Source of the DNA: Vulcanisaeta distributa JCM 11213
GTDB taxonomy: Archaea; Thermoproteota; Thermoprotei; Thermoproteales; Thermocladiaceae
DNA length: 12,864 nucleotides
Direction of reading: 5' to 3'
NCBI GenBank assembly: GCA_001316125.1
Contig: BBCS01000022.1
Span: 1-12,864, forward strand
In this document: positions 12,006-12,864 of the stretch, piece by piece
Layout of the letters: every line of letters begins with the position of its first letter
Position numbering within the stretch: position 1 is the stretch's first letter
Made by a program: the position numbers and the translations under genes
The notes under the pieces: generated by a model
What the model saw: only the letters and a program-made list of their open reading frames with translations
Told to the model about the DNA's origin: nothing
The model's database searches: none

Positions 12006-12163
12006 TTAGGCATTGCTCAGTAGGTCCCTCATTTCATTAATTGCTTGGTACGCCGTGAGTAATTGCCGAAGCAACTCACTAATTGACGTGCCATTAATTT
12101 CGGAGAGCCTAGCCAACGCCTCATACACGTCCTCCCTAACACTGACAGCCTATACCTCATCAT
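12006..12163 (-). CDS. Ribbon-helix-helix regulator, one frameshift
   Basis: From ATG 12163 the frame reads MMRYRLSV. One added base near 12140 joins it to REDVYEALARLSEINGTSIS, then ELLRQLLTAYQAINEMRDLL. This is a ribbon-helix-helix fold: an N-terminal strand, helix A, a turn with the typical G.SISELLR, and helix B. About 52 residues, the usual size for an archaeal or viral RHH regulator or antitoxin. As written, the first frame runs past without the helices, and the helix frame has no start codon. The start is supported by a TATA-like element upstream. It precedes the SWIM gene in the same direction. No toxin-like partner is visible. Confidence 0.55.
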
Positions 12164-12246
12164 TAAGTGCAGGTAAACAGGTTAAAAGGGAGGAGGTGCA
12201 GCACCAAGCCAATGCAATGCAATCCACAAAACCAATGCAACACGTG
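12164..12246 (-). promoter_or_regulatory. RHH gene promoter with candidate operator repeats
   Basis: CCTTTTAAC on the minus strand (about 12190-12181) is TATA-like and sits about 24 bases before ATG 12163. Just upstream are an inverted repeat GGTGC-A-GCACC (12195-12205), a direct repeat CCAATGCAA (12209-12217 and 12232-12240) and the palindrome CACGTG (12241-12246). RHH proteins commonly bind short repeats beside their own promoters, so these are plausible operator sites. Confidence 0.35.
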
Positions 12247-12309
12247 GAGTGCGGAAGCCACGGACGTGACTACACGATTTAATGAAACACGAAACACGCC
12301 TTAAGCCAA

Positions 12310-12342
12310 CTCTTAAAGGCGCTGCCCCCCCGTATTAATCAA
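12310..12342 (+). promoter_or_regulatory. TATA box for the 12342 gene
   Basis: CTCTTAAAGG at about 12310-12319 is centred about 27 bases before ATG 12342, with no ribosome-binding site. This fits a leaderless transcript. A C7 run (12325-12331) sits between the TATA box and the start. Confidence 0.5.
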
Positions 12343-12692
12343 TGCTAGTCCTTAGGGATGGGCTTGTCAGGAGGAGGGATTTGTTCATCTACGGCTTTAG
12401 GGTGCCGACACCAGTGAGTGTTGGGCTTGGCTCAATTGCCATGGTAACTAGGGACTCGGTCCTAATAGCCTCCGCAGTACCTAGGAACTTCGACGCAAAG
12501 GAACTACCGATAAGTCTAGGTAATGTCTTGGTTAGTGGTAGGGTCAGGAGGGAGTTCTGCTGGGATGGCAACTTCATATGGCCCCCAGAGAATGCCAACT
12601 CACTAATCGCACTGGTCGAGTCAGGCTACGCACTAATCATCGAGAGGACAGCCAAGCCCCCCCAAACATCATTAAGATCTACCGAAGGCTAG
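12342..12692 (+). CDS. Unrecognised small protein, C-terminus uncertain
   Basis: 116 residues as written; no family recognised. It begins MLVLRDGLVRRRDLFIYGFR and alternates strands and short helices (VSVGLGSIAMVTRDSVLIAS, then NANSLIALVESGYALIIERT). It has no membrane segment or signal peptide. The ATG start is well placed behind a TATA box. At the C7 run 12657-12663 the written frame ends in a short Ser/Thr tail. With six or nine Cs it would continue NIIKIYRRLVNHTKGRLNPP and stop near 12750. The second reading looks more protein-like. It has no visible partner on its right, only a C-rich tail. Confidence 0.5.
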   Translation: MLVLRDGLVRRRDLFIYGFRVPTPVSVGLGSIAMVTRDSVLIASAVPRNFDAKELPISLGNVLVSGRVRREFCWDGNFIWPPENANSLIALVESGYALIIERTAKPPQTSLRSTEG

Positions 12693-12717
12693 TCAACCAC
12701 ACTAAAGGAAGACTCAA

Positions 12718-12855
12718 CCCCCCCAACCACACCCGGCACCCACCCATTTAGACCCCCCCACCACCCGCACCTGGGGCGATTGGGAGTGGCGGGCTCCCCC
12801 CCCTCGGGAAAACCCTCGGGGGTTACACCCCCCCCACCCCCCCATCAACCCCCCC
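12718..12855. repeat. Cluster of C7/C8 tracts at the right edge
   Basis: Six C-runs of seven or eight bases lie in 138 bases (12718-12724, 12753-12759, 12796-12803, 12828-12835, 12837-12843, 12849-12855). A direct repeat CCCTCGGG occurs twice, at 12801-12808 and 12813-12820, four bases apart. The minus strand of 12828-12855 has three long G-runs with loops of one and five bases, a strong G-quadruplex pattern. No convincing gene or RNA was found in it. Confidence 0.5.
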
Positions 12856-12864
12856 GTCTTCCAC

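Noticed and set aside
12013..12282. Plus-strand frame of 89 residues
   Set aside because: Serine-rich shadow of the ribbon-helix-helix gene on the minus strand; it also crosses that gene's promoter.
12801..12820. Direct repeat CCCTCGGG as the start of a CRISPR array
   Set aside because: The units are only eight bases long, occur only twice and have a four-base spacer.

Overview
The window looks like a chromosomal segment of a hyperthermophilic crenarchaeon of the Thermoproteales, most likely close to Vulcanisaeta or Caldivirga. The grounds are: archaeal TATA boxes about 25-28 bases ahead of GTG, TTG or ATG starts with almost no leader; type III-B (Cmr-like) CRISPR proteins; a thermopsin-family protein; relics of SSV-type integrases; and a strong preference for AGG (Arg) and ATA (Ile). 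The genus is inferred; no rRNA or tRNA is present to settle it.

Layout. Bases 1-257 (minus) hold the start of an unrecognised gene that runs off the left edge. It diverges from a plus-strand type III CRISPR-Cas cluster at 361-3675: a short Cas10/Cmr2 (palm and C-terminal part only), Cmr3, then Cas6. A convergent minus-strand gene at 3718-3962 encodes a small membrane protein with a coiled-coil tail. At 4183-5603 two overlapping plus-strand genes of unknown, all-helical proteins start from a clear TATA box. At 5819-6523 lies the C-terminal part of a thermopsin. At 6902-7981 (minus) lies a glycine-rich protein that looks like an extracellular or virion protein. An integrase relic (8101-8421, minus) abuts tcuA, which lacks its N-terminus, followed by overlapping tcuB (to 10736). 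An alpha/beta-hydrolase relic (minus) and a second integrase relic (minus) follow. A SWIM zinc-finger protein and a ribbon-helix-helix regulator come next, both minus. The window ends with an unrecognised leaderless gene (12342 on) and a very C-rich tail.

How the parts fit. Cas10, Cmr3 and Cas6 would be the signalling subunit, crRNA-tag-binding subunit and crRNA-processing enzyme of one type III complex. The Cas7-type backbone and the small subunit are not in the window, and there is no CRISPR array. TcuA and TcuB form a flavoprotein/Fe-S-heme membrane oxidoreductase pair. The two integrase relics, the SWIM and RHH genes and the virion-like protein suggest repeated integration and decay of viruses or plasmids around the metabolic genes.

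Two features dominate the window. First, about 47 G or C runs are exactly seven bases long, with few of five, six or eight and none longer. Second, nearly every gene is broken by single-base shifts, yet the conserved motifs on both sides of each break are intact. This may reflect unstable G/C tracts in a mismatch-repair-poor archaeon, uncorrected sequencing errors, or both. Broken genes are listed as whole loci, followed by their larger open pieces.
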